The notes: generated by a model from the sequence alone, not told the origin. Shown: positions 53,101 through 63,426, numbered from the stretch's first letter. The stretch: DNA of 64,000 nt from an uncultured Roseovarius sp. (GCF_947259555.1 NZ_CAMYMD010000026.1:62001-126000), one strand, 5' to 3'. A program made the numbers and translations.

Positions 53101-53774
53101 GCCCTCAGCAGCTCAGCTTTGACCTGCCCGTGCGCGCCGCACTCGGGCGCGAGGATTTTTTCGTGTCTCCCGCCAATGCCGAGGCCGTGGCCATGATCGA
53201 AGGATGGCAAGACTGGCCAACGCGGAAACTCATCCTCGCAGGCCCGCCGGGATCGGGAAAAACCCACCTTGCGCATGTCTGGGCTGCACTCTCGGGGGCG
53301 CGGATCGTGGCGGCGGCCGACCTGCCTTCTGCCAATATTCCCTCGCTTGCCGCGGGCTCGGTCGCCGTCGAGGATATCGACCACGTGGCCGGCTATCGGG
53401 ATGCCGAGGAGGCGCTCTTTCACTTGCACAACCTGACGCTTGCCGAGGGCCACGCGCTTTTGTTGACAGCACGCAGCGCGCCGCAGTTCTGGCCGCTTTG
53501 CCTGCCGGATCTGATGAGCCGCATGCAAGGCACCCTGCTGACCCAGTTACGCGCACCCGATGATGCCTTGTTGGCTGCCGTGCTGACAAAACTGTTCGCA
53601 GACCGCCAGATTGCTCCCAGCCCCGACACTATTCCCTATCTTGCACGACGCATGGACCGGTCTTTCGAAGCGGCGCGTGATGTGGTTGTCGCCCTCGACG
53701 CCGCCGCCATGGCAGAGGGCCGCTCGGTCAACCGATCCCTCGCCGCGCAAGTGCTGGACAATCGGAGCCACTAA
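53097..53774 (+). CDS. hdaA: DnaA regulatory inactivator HdaA-like protein
   Basis: 225 residues. The DnaA AAA+ domain III without the DNA-binding domain: QLSFDLPVRAALGREDFFVSPANAEAVAMIE, Walker A LAGPPGSGKTHLAHVW, and LTARSAPQFWPLCLPDLMSRMQG (Box VII-like). HdaA stimulates ATP hydrolysis by DnaA on the sliding clamp; the N-terminal QLSFDL is the likely clamp-binding motif. It sits between an AI-2E family transporter and ppk, as commonly seen. Confidence 0.9.
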   Translation: MSPQQLSFDLPVRAALGREDFFVSPANAEAVAMIEGWQDWPTRKLILAGPPGSGKTHLAHVWAALSGARIVAAADLPSANIPSLAAGSVAVEDIDHVAGYRDAEEALFHLHNLTLAEGHALLLTARSAPQFWPLCLPDLMSRMQGTLLTQLRAPDDALLAAVLTKLFADRQIAPSPDTIPYLARRMDRSFEAARDVVVALDAAAMAEGRSVNRSLAAQVLDNRSH

Positions 53775-53823
53775 CGCCATTCTGCGTCACCATTCCGTTA
53801 CAAGAGAGCGCCATAAGGCCGCC

Positions 53824-55998
53824 ATGACAAACGCTGATTTTCTAAAGACCCCGCTACCCTCTCCGGTCGACTTTCCAGATCTTGACGTTACCGGGCCTGG
53901 ACGATTCTTCAATCGTGAGCTGAGCTGGCTCGGCTTCAACTGGCGCGTTCTGGAAGAGGCGCAGAATCCGCGCATGCCGCTTCTGGAGCGGCTGCGGTTC
54001 CTGTCCATTTCAGCCACCAATCTCGACGAATTCTACAATGTACGCGTCGCCGGTCTGCGCGAATTGGCCAAGGCCGGCAACATCACACCTGCCGTTGACG
54101 GCCTGACACCTGCTGAGCAACTCGTGCTCATCAACGAGAACGCCCGCGGATTGCTTGAGGCGCAACAGGACACCTATGAGGCACTGCGCATAGAGATGGA
54201 GGGCGAGAAGATCTCGATCCTCGATCACACGTCGCTCAGCGAGTCCGACAAAGAGGTTCTTGCCAAGGTTTTTCTTCACAAGGTCTTTCCGGTCCTGTCT
54301 CCAATGGCCATCGATCCGGCCCACCCATTCCCTTTCATTCCAAATCTGGGCTACAGCCTCGCGCTCCAACTCGAGCGCAAATCGGACAAGAAGCCGCTGC
54401 AGGCGCTCTTGCCGATCCCGCAGCAGATCGACCGCTTCGTATCTCTGTCCGCACCGGAGGGCACGTTTCGCTTCTTGCCGCTTGAGGAGTTGCTGCTGCT
54501 GAATCTTCACAGCCTCTTTCCCGGCTACCGCTATGTCGGACATTGTGCATTCCGCGTGCTGCGTGACAGTGACCTAGAGGTCGAGGACGAAGCTGAGGAT
54601 CTCGTGCGCGAGTTCGAGGTCGCGCTGAAGCGTCGCCGCCGTGGAGAAGTGGTGCGGATGAAGATCACCTCGGGGGCACCGGAGGCGCTGCGCGATGTCA
54701 TCATGCAGGAATTGCACGTGATCCCGGACGAGGTGGTTGAAGTTGACGGAATGATCGGGCTCGCCGATCTGAAGGAACTGGTTCTCGACGCCCGTCCCGA
54801 CCTTTTGTGGCCCTCCTTCACACCGCGCGTGCCCGAACGGGTTCAAGACCATGACGGCGACATGTTCGCCGCCATCCGGCAAAAAGACATGCTGCTCCAT
54901 CACCCCTACGAGACATTCGACATGGTGGTGCGCTTTCTGCAACAGGCGGCGCGCGACCCCGACGTGCTGGCGATCAAGCAGACTCTCTACCGCACCTCGC
55001 GCAACTCGCCCATCGTGGAGGCGCTGTGCGAGGCCGCCGAGGAGGGCAAATCGGTCACGGCACTGGTAGAGCTCAAGGCGCGGTTCGATGAGGCGGCCAA
55101 CATCCGGCAGTCGCGGCGGCTTGAGCGGTCGGGCGCGCATGTGGTTTACGGTTTCGTGGACTGGAAAACCCACGCCAAGATTTCCACGGTGGTGCGGCGT
55201 GAGGGCGACACCCTCGTGACCTACACACACTACGGGACAGGCAATTATCACCCGATTACCGCGCGCATCTATACAGATCTGAGCTTTTTCACCTGCGATG
55301 CCAAGCTCGGGCGGGACGCGACAAAGGTGTTCAACTACATCTCAGGCTATGCACAACCTGAAAGCCTTGAGAACCTTGCCATTTCGCCAATTTCGCTCAA
55401 GACGCGATTGATCGACTTGATCGGCAAGGAGGCAGAGCATGCGCGCGCGGGCAAGCCCGCCTCGATCTGGGGCAAGATGAACTCGCTGATCGAACCGGAC
55501 GTGATTGACGCGCTCTACGCGGCCTCCGAGGCAGGCGTCAAGATTGACCTCGTGGTGCGCGGGATCTGCGGATTGCGGCCAGGCATCAAGGGGCTGTCGA
55601 GCAATATTCGGGTAAAGTCCATCGTCGGCCGGTTTCTGGAACATTCCCGCATCGTCTGTTTCGGTAACGGGGCGGGCCTGCCTTCCAAGAAGGCACGCGT
55701 CTTCATCTCGTCCGCCGACTGGATGGGACGGAACCTCAACCGCAGGGTCGAGACGCTGGTTGAAATCGAGAACGCCACAGTCAAGGCGCAGATCGTGAGC
55801 CAGATCATGGCGGCCAACATGGCCGATGTTGCGCAAACCTGGGTCATGGCACCCGACGGCACGTTTTCGCGGACGATCAAGCCCGAAGGTGAGTTTTCGT
55901 TCAACTGCCATCGTTTCTTCATGGAGAACCCGTCACTTTCGGGACGTGGCTCTGCCGGGGCATCTGACGTGCCAAAACTCACCCATACCGAGGATTGA
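53824..55998 (+). CDS. ppk: Polyphosphate kinase 1
   Basis: 724 residues, normal for PPK1. It reversibly polymerises ATP gamma-phosphate into polyphosphate. The N-terminal domain has RFFNRELSWLGFNWRVLEEAQNPRMPLLERLRFLSISATNLDEFY; the catalytic region has TLVTYTHYGTGNYHPITARIYTDLSFF (autophosphorylated His) and later IRVKSIVGRFLEHSRIVCFGNG. The start at 53824 (MTNADFL) gives the family N-terminus; in-frame ATGs upstream lie inside hdaA. ppx follows directly. Confidence 0.95.
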   Translation: MTNADFLKTPLPSPVDFPDLDVTGPGRFFNRELSWLGFNWRVLEEAQNPRMPLLERLRFLSISATNLDEFYNVRVAGLRELAKAGNITPAVDGLTPAEQLVLINENARGLLEAQQDTYEALRIEMEGEKISILDHTSLSESDKEVLAKVFLHKVFPVLSPMAIDPAHPFPFIPNLGYSLALQLERKSDKKPLQALLPIPQQIDRFVSLSAPEGTFRFLPLEELLLLNLHSLFPGYRYVGHCAFRVLRDSDLEVEDEAEDLVREFEVALKRRRRGEVVRMKITSGAPEALRDVIMQELHVIPDEVVEVDGMIGLADLKELVLDARPDLLWPSFTPRVPERVQDHDGDMFAAIRQKDMLLHHPYETFDMVVRFLQQAARDPDVLAIKQTLYRTSRNSPIVEALCEAAEEGKSVTALVELKARFDEAANIRQSRRLERSGAHVVYGFVDWKTHAKISTVVRREGDTLVTYTHYGTGNYHPITARIYTDLSFFTCDAKLGRDATKVFNYISGYAQPESLENLAISPISLKTRLIDLIGKEAEHARAGKPASIWGKMNSLIEPDVIDALYAASEAGVKIDLVVRGICGLRPGIKGLSSNIRVKSIVGRFLEHSRIVCFGNGAGLPSKKARVFISSADWMGRNLNRRVETLVEIENATVKAQIVSQIMAANMADVAQTWVMAPDGTFSRTIKPEGEFSFNCHRFFMENPSLSGRGSAGASDVPKLTHTED

Positions 55999-56048
55999 CC
56001 CGCGCGTACGCCTATCGCATAGAGGACGCGCACGAGACTGGGGCGAAC

Positions 56049-57584
56049 ATGGACGGTACAAGCGATCCTGCGGAACCCGATGGTGGCCCATTCGGGCGCC
56101 CGCTGTTTGATAGTCCAACCGCCCGCGCCTTGAGCCGGGTTGGCGTAGTCGATGTCGGATCGAACTCGGTTCGCCTTGTGGTGTTTGATGGCGCGGCCCG
56201 CAGTCCTGCCTATTTCTACAACGAGAAAATCATGTGCGCCCTGGGTGCCGGCATGTCAGAGACAGGCCGCCTCAACCCGCAAGGGCGCAAACGCGCAATC
56301 GAGGCGCTGCGACGGTTTCAGATGCTTGGCAATGGTATGGATACCGGCCCACTTGTGACAGTCGCCACAGCAGCGGTGCGCGATGCGGAGGACGGTGCGG
56401 ACTTCTGCGCCGAGGTCGAGCGCGAAACCGGATTGAAGCTCTGGGTCATTGACGGGCGCGAAGAGGCGCGGCTCTCAGCTCAAGGCGTGCTTCTGGGGTG
56501 GCCCGGCTCTTACGGGTTGGTGTGCGACATCGGCGGCTCTTCCATGGAATTGGCCGCGATCGACGACGGCAAGGTCGGCGCGCGGATATCCTCGCCGCTC
56601 GGTCCGTTCAAGTTGATGGGCATCAAGGGTGGCAAGAAAGGCCGCAAGGCGCACATACGAAATACGCTTTCAACCATGCGCGACGAACTGGGCGAACAGA
56701 AAAACCGTTTGTTTCTGGTGGGAGGGTCCTGGCGGGCTATTGCCAAGATAGACATGGCACGGCGCGGCTATCCACTTCAGGTTTTGCACGAATACCGCAT
56801 GCGCCCTGTCGACCTGCGCGCGACGATCAAGCATATCGAAAAGACCGACGCCGAGACCTTGCGCGCGCAATCCGGCGTCTCATCGAGCCGGATCAGTCTT
56901 GTACCGCAGGCGGCCGAGGTTCTGCGCGAAGTGCTCAGAACTTTCAAGCCGCGCGACATCGCCGTGTCGAGCTATGGCATTCGAGAGGGGCTGCTTTACG
57001 AGCAGATGCCACAGCTTTTGCGTGATCGTGATCCGCTCATCGAATCCTGCCGGTTTGCCGAGCACAAAGACGCGCGGCTGCCGGGATTCGGCAAGGTGAT
57101 CTACCACTTTCTCTTGCCGATCTTCAAATCCGCAAGCCCTGAGCGCCGCCGCATCATTCGCGCCGCGTGCCTCTTGCACGATGTAAGCTGGCGTGCCCAC
57201 CCAGATTACCGCGCTGAGGTCTGCTTTGATAACGCGACTCGCGCCAATCTCGGCGGTCTCAAGCATTCTGAGCGTGTTTTTCTCGGCCTTGCGCTTTTGC
57301 ACCGCTATTCCAACAAACGCGAGAACAGCCGGTTTTCGGATTTGGAAGAGCTGATCTCGGACAAGGACCGGCATGAGGCCGAGGTTGTGGGCAAGGCGAT
57401 GCGATTTGCCGCTATGCTATGGCTCAAGAAAAACGCGCGGCTTGGCGAGTTGCGTTGGTTTCCCAAGAAAAGAGTGCTCGAGCTGCGCCTGTCTGACGAG
57501 GCTGCTCCGCTCTTCGGCGAGGTCGCGCGCGCACGCTTTGACGCACTCGCCTCTGCCCTGGAGGCCAAGGCGGTGGTCCGTTAA
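56049..57584 (+). CDS. ppx: Exopolyphosphatase / Ppx-GppA family
   Basis: 511 residues. It hydrolyses polyphosphate or pppGpp. The ASKHA ATPase motifs are GVVDVGSNSVRLVVFDGAA and DIGGSSMELAAIDDG; a helical HD-like C-terminal part from about 320 has CLLHDVSWRAHPDYRAEVCFDNATRANLGGLKHSERVFLGLALLHRYSNK. The start at 56049 (MDGTSD) is chosen; a TTG at 55995 overlapping the ppk stop would add 18 residues. ppk-ppx is the standard pair. Confidence 0.92.
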   Translation: MDGTSDPAEPDGGPFGRPLFDSPTARALSRVGVVDVGSNSVRLVVFDGAARSPAYFYNEKIMCALGAGMSETGRLNPQGRKRAIEALRRFQMLGNGMDTGPLVTVATAAVRDAEDGADFCAEVERETGLKLWVIDGREEARLSAQGVLLGWPGSYGLVCDIGGSSMELAAIDDGKVGARISSPLGPFKLMGIKGGKKGRKAHIRNTLSTMRDELGEQKNRLFLVGGSWRAIAKIDMARRGYPLQVLHEYRMRPVDLRATIKHIEKTDAETLRAQSGVSSSRISLVPQAAEVLREVLRTFKPRDIAVSSYGIREGLLYEQMPQLLRDRDPLIESCRFAEHKDARLPGFGKVIYHFLLPIFKSASPERRRIIRAACLLHDVSWRAHPDYRAEVCFDNATRANLGGLKHSERVFLGLALLHRYSNKRENSRFSDLEELISDKDRHEAEVVGKAMRFAAMLWLKKNARLGELRWFPKKRVLELRLSDEAAPLFGEVARARFDALASALEAKAVVR

Positions 57585-57756
57585 AGCCGCGCTCTTGGGT
57601 TGGTCTGGCGATGAGCGACCTTTGACGCAGCCAGAGACAGGCCGCGCTGTGCCCGACCGTCGGGCGGGCGCTGCGCGGCAGTGCCTTGGGCAGCTTTATT
57701 CCGCGCATTGGTACTGCACCTCAACTGTCGAAAATGCCAACCGAGCTCAAGCCCTG

Positions 57757-58131
57757 CTAGAGCTCGATCTCGCCCTTCGGTACCGGATCATCTTGCATTT
57801 CCTGCGGCGTCTTGCGGCGGATGATAATATCCCCATTGGGGAGCATTTCAGGCGCATGGTAGGCACTCAGATCCCCGACACTTTCCATCAGCTCGTTCAG
57901 TGCCGGCCCCATTTCCTCGACGAACTCACGCAGCGCGGGTTCCATTTCTTCGGCGCGTCCCCGAAGATCCTCAAGTGCCGGTCCCATCTCGCGCCGAATG
58001 CCCTCCCAAAAGAGGCGCGCGCCCTCCTCCATAAGCGAACGCCCTTCCTCTTCCGCCTCTTGGCCAAAGGCAGGCAGTGCAAGGGCAAAAGACAGGGCCA
58101 AGATCAGGCAGCTTCGTTTCATCGGTCTCAT
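57757..58131 (-). CDS. Secreted helical protein of unknown function
   Basis: 124 residues. Signal peptide MRPMKRSCLILALSFALALP to about AFG-QE. The mature part is acidic, helical and repeat-like (EEEGRSLMEEGARLFWEGIRREMGPALEDLRGRAEEMEPALREFVEEMGPALNELMESVG). Such proteins are often misannotated as AAA+ ATPases in this order, but no nucleotide motif exists. GGGAGG precedes ATG 58131. Single gene convergent with ppx, 172 bp apart. Confidence 0.75.
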   Translation of the reverse strand: MRPMKRSCLILALSFALALPAFGQEAEEEGRSLMEEGARLFWEGIRREMGPALEDLRGRAEEMEPALREFVEEMGPALNELMESVGDLSAYHAPEMLPNGDIIIRRKTPQEMQDDPVPKGEIEL

Positions 58132-58159
58132 ATAAACCTCCCTCTTTGAGATTTTAAGA

Positions 58160-59167
58160 TCATAGCTCGATCTCCAGCGTCAACGGAAAGTGATCTGACG
58201 CTGTCAGCAGCGCATCGCGCAACTCTGGATTACCCCAGCAGGCGGGATCGTCAAAGGGATGCCAGATGCGCCAGACCGGCCGCCGCGCCATCAGGTCGGG
58301 CGAAATGAGGATATAATCGAGAAGCGCCTGCATATAGCGTTTCTGATCGCGCAGGTAGAAGCGTGCGGTGCTCTGCCCTGCCCCGATCCTCTGCGTCAGG
58401 GCCGCGCGCGCGTGCGGATCATAGAGCCGCAGCGCGGTCTCTGCGCCGTCCCCAATGATGATCTCGACCGACGACCGGCCGAACAGGTGCTCGTATTCGT
58501 CGAGACCGGGGCCATCATTGAGGTCCCCCATCACCATCAGTGGCTCGCCAGCCGCCAGATGGGTTTCTACCCTTTGCCGGAGCCAGACCGCCTGCGCCAA
58601 CTGCTTGCGCCGGTTTGCGATACCGATGCGCATCGCCGCATCGCGATTGCTCGCACCGTGCGGGGCCTTGGACTTAAGGTGTGTACCGATAATCCGGAAA
58701 GCCCTGCCAGACCGCGTTTGCACTGCCACTTCAAGGGGCGGTTTCGAAAACCTCACCTTGTCGGCGCGGTCGTCAATATCAAGGTCGATCCTTAGATGGC
58801 CATCAAACCTCGGCACCTCGCCTGCCTTCGGATCATGCGTGGCGCTCAGGATGTCAGGATCGTACATAAACGCGATCTCCTGCTGCGTGTCATTGGCAAA
58901 GCCAATCAGCGTCCGACGCGTCCTGAGGCCGAAGAATGCAGCAAAGTTCTCCAGCGCTGTCGCGCTGTCGCGGCGATTGTTGCTGTCGGGCGCCTCGATA
59001 ACCATGATCGCGTCCGCATCCATCGCCGTGAAGACGATGCCAAGCGCGGCCAGTTGTGCGCCGCGTGTGACGTCATAGCGGGCTGACCATTCTCCATCGT
59101 CCAGCAGATGACCGGCGTCATCGAAAAGAGCGTTGAACCATTCGACGTTATAGCTTGCGATCCGCAT
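58160..59167 (-). CDS. Endonuclease/exonuclease/phosphatase family protein
   Basis: 335 residues. The EEP fold is visible: RIASYNVEWFN at the start, MVIEAPDSNN (catalytic Glu), GTHLKSKAP (His), VMGDLNDGP (Asp-Asn) and the final LTASDHFPLTLEIEL (Asp-His). Substrate unknown. Its start overlaps the end of the DjlA-like gene by 20 bases, so the two are co-translated. Confidence 0.88.
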   Translation of the reverse strand: MRIASYNVEWFNALFDDAGHLLDDGEWSARYDVTRGAQLAALGIVFTAMDADAIMVIEAPDSNNRRDSATALENFAAFFGLRTRRTLIGFANDTQQEIAFMYDPDILSATHDPKAGEVPRFDGHLRIDLDIDDRADKVRFSKPPLEVAVQTRSGRAFRIIGTHLKSKAPHGASNRDAAMRIGIANRRKQLAQAVWLRQRVETHLAAGEPLMVMGDLNDGPGLDEYEHLFGRSSVEIIIGDGAETALRLYDPHARAALTQRIGAGQSTARFYLRDQKRYMQALLDYILISPDLMARRPVWRIWHPFDDPACWGNPELRDALLTASDHFPLTLEIEL

Positions 59168-59852
59168 TGCCGCGGGCCTCGCTGATTTCCTCCCAGGCGC
59201 GATTGATGTCCACCAACCGCTTCTCGGCCAGCTTCACCGCCTCCTTGGGTACGCCCCGCGCGTGCATCCGGTCAGGGTGGCAATCACGAACCATTTGACG
59301 CCAGACCTTGCGGATCTCGGCGAGCGGCATATCCGCCGTCACCCCCAGAACAGACCAGGGGTCGGGCCGCTCGCCCTCTACGAAGCGCGCTCGCAGGCGG
59401 CGAAACTGCACGTCATCCAGACCAAAGATATTCGCCACCCTCGCCAGAAAGGCATCTTCCTTGGGGTGATATACACCGTCCGCAAGAGCGATGTGAAACA
59501 GCCCCTCCAGCAGATCGCTGAGCGTATCGGGCGCCTCGTCAAACATTCGCGCGATACGGCGTGCATAGTCCTCATACCCCGCCACATCCTGGCGCGCGAG
59601 GTTGAACACGCGCGCGGCGTTGTCTTCTTCCTCTTGCGCGATCTGGAACACCTCGCGAAAGGCCGTCACCTCGTCACGTGTCACCAACCCGTCAGCCTTG
59701 GCCATCTTGGCAGACAGCGCGATCACGGCAATGGTAAAGGCCACGCTGCGCTCTGGCGGGCTGCGCAGGCGGTCGAACACGGTCGCGAGGCTCTCGCCCT
59801 TGGCCAGTGCCTGCAATGCCTCGGATATGCGTGTCCAGATCGACATGGACAA
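59148..59852 (-). CDS. DjlA-like TerB/J-domain co-chaperone
   Basis: 234 residues. An N-terminal TerB-like helical domain (VAFTIAVIALSAKMAKADGLVTRDEVTAFREVF, then LFHIALADGVYHPKEDAFLARVANIFGLDD) and a C-terminal J domain (about 165-230) with the HPD motif in RQMVRDCHPDRMHARG. Such proteins recruit DnaK. Unlike E. coli DjlA it has no clear N-terminal membrane span. It leads the EEP gene. Confidence 0.87.
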   Translation of the reverse strand: MSMSIWTRISEALQALAKGESLATVFDRLRSPPERSVAFTIAVIALSAKMAKADGLVTRDEVTAFREVFQIAQEEEDNAARVFNLARQDVAGYEDYARRIARMFDEAPDTLSDLLEGLFHIALADGVYHPKEDAFLARVANIFGLDDVQFRRLRARFVEGERPDPWSVLGVTADMPLAEIRKVWRQMVRDCHPDRMHARGVPKEAVKLAEKRLVDINRAWEEISEARGNADRKL

Positions 59853-59891
59853 AATCCTACCCTCAATCGCGGACGGTGTCAGCGCAAACCG

Positions 59892-60374
59892 TTACAACCG
59901 CTTGTGCAAAAGGATCAAATCCATCCAGCGCCCGAACTTGCACCCAACCTCTGGCAGGCGCGGCCCCTCGTCGAAGCCGATGGCGCGGTGGAAGGCAATG
60001 GCCCCCGCGTTCTCACTGCTCACCCCGGCGATCAGAACATGTATCTTATCGGTGCGCGCCTGTTGTTCCAGCTGCGTCATCAGTGCACGTCCGACGCCCT
60101 GACCGCGTGCCTGCTGCGACAGGATCACACTATGCTCAGCGGTATGGGCATAGCCCGGACCGGCCCGAAACGCGCCGTAGGTCGCAAAGCCGAGGACCAC
60201 GCCATCATCGGCCTCGGCCACCAGAAAGGCACCGCCTCGCGCCGCGATATCATCGGCGAGCCCTTGGGCCGTCTTTTCAACCGTGGTGAAGGTCACGGAC
60301 GTATTGCGAATAAGCGGGTTCCATATGCCAAGTATCGCGGGAATATCACCCGACTCCGCCCGGCGCAGGATCAT
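59892..60374 (-). CDS. GNAT family N-acetyltransferase (phosphinothricin-acetyltransferase-like)
   Basis: 160 residues. MILRRAESGDIPAILGIWNPLIRNTSVTFTTVEKT, FLVAEADDGVVLGFATYGAFRAGPGYAHTAEHSVILSQQARGQGVGRALM and AGVSSENAGAIAFHRAIGFDEGPRLPEVGCKFGRW mark a Pat/YncA-like GNAT. ATG 60374 overlaps the stop of the VOC gene (ATGA), so the 226-residue upstream-extended frame is not used. It may act on a small amine such as methionine sulfone or a phosphinothricin-like compound; unproven. Confidence 0.87.
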   Translation of the reverse strand: MILRRAESGDIPAILGIWNPLIRNTSVTFTTVEKTAQGLADDIAARGGAFLVAEADDGVVLGFATYGAFRAGPGYAHTAEHSVILSQQARGQGVGRALMTQLEQQARTDKIHVLIAGVSSENAGAIAFHRAIGFDEGPRLPEVGCKFGRWMDLILLHKRL

Positions 60375-60976
60375 TCGAGCACCCTCATCCCGTGCGGCGT
60401 GGCGATCTCGGCGCGCAGCCCCGGCGCGCCCGCCTCGAATACCACGCGCGGATCGGTCAGATCGCCAAGGTCCGAGCGCAACGCACCCGCCTCGGGATGC
60501 GCCACGATCAGCCGCTCCAGCCGTGCGCCCGATGGTGCCAGCCGCGCCGACGGGTGTCCGCCCGCCTGCCACTCGATCAGCGCAGGGAAGCAGTTGTCAC
60601 GGGGCAGAGCACCGTTTCCGGGCACCGCCATCCGCCATCGCAGATCACCACGCGCCAGATCGACCGGAGCACCGCCCTGTGGATGGCGCGCAATCGCCGC
60701 CTCCAGATCATCCACGGCGCAGATCCAGTTTGAAAGGCGTGGCGCGCCACTGAACCGGTCAAGATCGAACCAGCGCGGATAGTCCGGTGCAGGCGCCACG
60801 GGATCAACTGCGATTACCTCCAGATAGAGCCCCTCGGCCAGGCCCATAAGCAGATTATGGGTACCGTAATGTGCATGCTGTCCGCCAGCCTGCAATGGCA
60901 GGCCTAACCGGTCCTCAACCAAAGCGCGCCCGGCCTCCAAGGTCTCCGCCGCAACCGCCAGATGATCAAGCTGCAT
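60371..60976 (-). CDS. VOC-superfamily (glyoxalase-like) protein
   Basis: 201 residues. MQLDHLAVAAETLEAGRALVEDRLGLPLQAGGQHAHYGTHNLLMGLAEGLYLEVIAVDP is the glyoxalase-like_3 start, a single two-module VOC protein. Catalytic function unknown. It is 18 bases downstream of the murD stop and coupled to the GNAT gene. Confidence 0.85.
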   Translation of the reverse strand: MQLDHLAVAAETLEAGRALVEDRLGLPLQAGGQHAHYGTHNLLMGLAEGLYLEVIAVDPVAPAPDYPRWFDLDRFSGAPRLSNWICAVDDLEAAIARHPQGGAPVDLARGDLRWRMAVPGNGALPRDNCFPALIEWQAGGHPSARLAPSGARLERLIVAHPEAGALRSDLGDLTDPRVVFEAGAPGLRAEIATPHGMRVLE

Positions 60977-60994
60977 AACCCTTCCTCTCTCGTG

Positions 60995-62392
60995 TCAGAG
61001 ACGCGCGCGCACCTGCCCCATGAAATCCTCACCACGCTGCTCAAAATTGTCATACTGATCGAAACTTGCCGCCGCCGGGGCCAGAAGGACAACGTCGCCC
61101 GGCTCAGCCTCTTTCATCGCCTGCGCCACGGCCTCGGCCATGGTGGTGCAAACCTCTGTTTCGACCTTTGCGATCCCCATGGCAAACGCTGCGGCCTCTC
61201 GGCCGATCACATAGGCCTTGCGCACATGCGAAAGACCGGGTGCGAGAGCGTCGAGCCCGCCCTCTTTTTGCAGACCACCGCAGATCCAGCGGACATTATC
61301 AAAGGCGAGAAGCGCCTTGAGCGCGCTGTCCACATTCGTTGCCTTGCTGTCATTGACAAACGCCACGCCGGCTTTTTCAGCGAACCGCTGACTGCGATGG
61401 GGCAAGCCCGGATAGCTATGAAACCCGGACTCGATCACTCGCGGCGCAAAGCCCAAGGTCCGGCAAGCGGCATACGCGGCACAGGCATTTTGGTGGTTAT
61501 GCGTGCCCGGCAGTCCGATAATGGGGCGCAGGTCTATGGAGCCCACCTGCTTGCCCCGACGATATTCGGACAAGAACCCCTTGCGCGCGGAGACGGTCCA
61601 ACCCGGACCGGAGAGCTTGCGTGCAACCGACACTCGGATCACCCGATCGTCGCCCGGCCCCTCGGCCATCTGCCCGGCGAGATACGATCCCTCGGCCTCG
61701 TCGACGCCAATCACCGCACGATCCGGCCCGCCTTCGGCAAAGAGCCGGCGCTTGGCTGCGAAATAGCCACCGAGACCCGCGTGCCGGTCCAGATGATCTG
61801 GCGAAAGATTGGTGAACACCGCGACATCAGGCGTCAAAGCCCGTGCAAGCTCTGTCTGATAGCTGCTGAGTTCAAGGACGATAACACCGCCATCCCCCGG
61901 CGGGTCTATATCGAGCACCCCGCGCCCGATATTACCGGCCAGCTGCGCGCCGCGTCCGGCCTCTTGCAGAACATGGTTAATCAGCGCCGATGTGGTGGAT
62001 TTGCCATTGCTGCCCGTTACCGCGATCACCTTGGGTGTCACATCGAAACTGTTCCAATCATCGGTCGCCAGTGACCGGAAAAAAAGGCCGATGTCGTTGT
62101 CCACCGGCACACAGGCATTCAGCGCAGCAGAAACGACCCGATTGGGAGAGGGGTAGAGGTGCGGGATACCGGGGCTGACGACAAGCGTGGCAACGCCGTG
62201 AAACGCATCTGCTCGTGTCAGATCGACAATGGCAAAGCCCTCTGACTGCGCTGCATCGCGCGCCGTTTCGATATCATCCCACGCCAGCACGTCGGCCCCG
62301 CCTGCGCGCAGGGCGCGTGCCGCCGAAAGGCCGGAACGGCCCAACCCGAGGACTGCGACCTTTGCCCCGGAATATCCCCTGACTGGTATCAT
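60995..62392 (-). CDS. murD: UDP-N-acetylmuramoyl-L-alanine:D-glutamate ligase
   Basis: 465 residues. It adds D-glutamate in peptidoglycan synthesis. [17 protein letters not shown] (Rossmann), [18 protein letters not shown] (ATP loop), [22 protein letters not shown] and [16 protein letters not shown] are the Mur ligase set. The start at 62392 ([12 protein letters not shown]) is preferred to an ATG 54 bases upstream. It lies away from the main dcw cluster, downstream of the quinone oxidoreductase. Confidence 0.94.
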   Translation of the reverse strand: MIPVRGYSGAKVAVLGLGRSGLSAARALRAGGADVLAWDDIETARDAAQSEGFAIVDLTRADAFHGVATLVVSPGIPHLYPSPNRVVSAALNACVPVDNDIGLFFRSLATDDWNSFDVTPKVIAVTGSNGKSTTSALINHVLQEAGRGAQLAGNIGRGVLDIDPPGDGGVIVLELSSYQTELARALTPDVAVFTNLSPDHLDRHAGLGGYFAAKRRLFAEGGPDRAVIGVDEAEGSYLAGQMAEGPGDDRVIRVSVARKLSGPGWTVSARKGFLSEYRRGKQVGSIDLRPIIGLPGTHNHQNACAAYAACRTLGFAPRVIESGFHSYPGLPHRSQRFAEKAGVAFVNDSKATNVDSALKALLAFDNVRWICGGLQKEGGLDALAPGLSHVRKAYVIGREAAAFAMGIAKVETEVCTTMAEAVAQAMKEAEPGDVVLLAPAAASFDQYDNFEQRGEDFMGQVRARL

Positions 62393-62451
62393 TCCGCCCC
62401 CTTTTGGACCGTTTCCAGCTCTTGGCGCCCCAAGCACGGCACGCATTCAGC

Positions 62452-63426
62452 TCATAGAGTGAGAATGGTCGATCCTGTTGTCTGCCGACCTTCCAGTGCA
62501 CGATGCGCGTCGGCTATGTTGTCGAGCGGAAATGTCTGTCCAATGTTGACCTTGACCGCTCCACTCTCGATCTTTTCAAAGAGATGGCGTGCCATGGCCT
62601 GACAGCGGGCGTGATCCGCCAGAAAGGTAAAGAGCGTCGTGCGCGTCAGCTTCAACGAGCCCTTTCCTGCCAGCGTCAAAAGGCTCACCGGCTCGACCGG
62701 ACCCGAGGCATTGCCGAAGGACATCATCATGCCCAATGGCTTGAGGCAATCGAGCGAGCGGTCAAACGTGTCCTTTCCGACCCCGTCCATCACCACATCA
62801 ACCCCTGCGCCGTCCGTCAGAGCCTCGACCTCAGCGACGAAATCCTTGTCACGATAGTTGATGCAGGCCGTTGCCCCATTTTCGCGCGCAAGCTGACACT
62901 TGTCGTTCGTTCCTGCGGTGCCGATCAGGTTGATCCCCTCGGATCGCGCCCATTGACACGCAAGAAGCCCCACGCCTCCGGCAGCCGCGTGAAAGAGCAC
63001 GGTCTGACCTTGCTCGAGCGGCCATACCCGATGAAAGAGATATTCAACCGTCATGCCCTGCAACATGATCGAGGCCGCATCCTCAAAAGAAATCCCGTCC
63101 GGCAGCGGGCAGACCTGCGCGGCGGGCATGACGCGCGCCTCGGAATAGGCGCCCGGCGGAGTGGCGGCATAGGCAGCGCGATCGCCTTCCTTGAGATGCG
63201 TAACGCCCTCGCCCACCGCCTCGACGATGCCCGCCGCCTCCATGCCCAGCGCATGTGGCAGGGTGAGCGGATAGAGACCGGTGCGCTGATAGACATCAAT
63301 GAAATTGAGACCACAGGCCTTGTGCCGGATTCGGATTTCGCCCGGCCCCGGCTCGCCCACGTCCCTATCAACGAGTTGCAATGCCTCGGGACCGCCTGCC
63401 TGTTCGATTATAACCGTGCGTGCCAT
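62452..63426 (-). CDS. NADPH:quinone oxidoreductase (MDR family)
   Basis: 324 residues. A zinc-free medium-chain reductase of the QOR type: MEAAGIVEAVGEGVTHLKEGDRAAY, VLFHAAAGGVGLLACQWARSEG (NADPH loop), ATACINYRDKDFV, MMMSFGNASGPVEP and ALEGRQTTGSTIL at the end. Likely a one- or two-electron reductant of quinones. The start at 63426 (MARTVIIEQ) follows GGGAG; the extension to 63471 is not needed. Confidence 0.92.
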   Translation of the reverse strand: MARTVIIEQAGGPEALQLVDRDVGEPGPGEIRIRHKACGLNFIDVYQRTGLYPLTLPHALGMEAAGIVEAVGEGVTHLKEGDRAAYAATPPGAYSEARVMPAAQVCPLPDGISFEDAASIMLQGMTVEYLFHRVWPLEQGQTVLFHAAAGGVGLLACQWARSEGINLIGTAGTNDKCQLARENGATACINYRDKDFVAEVEALTDGAGVDVVMDGVGKDTFDRSLDCLKPLGMMMSFGNASGPVEPVSLLTLAGKGSLKLTRTTLFTFLADHARCQAMARHLFEKIESGAVKVNIGQTFPLDNIADAHRALEGRQTTGSTILTL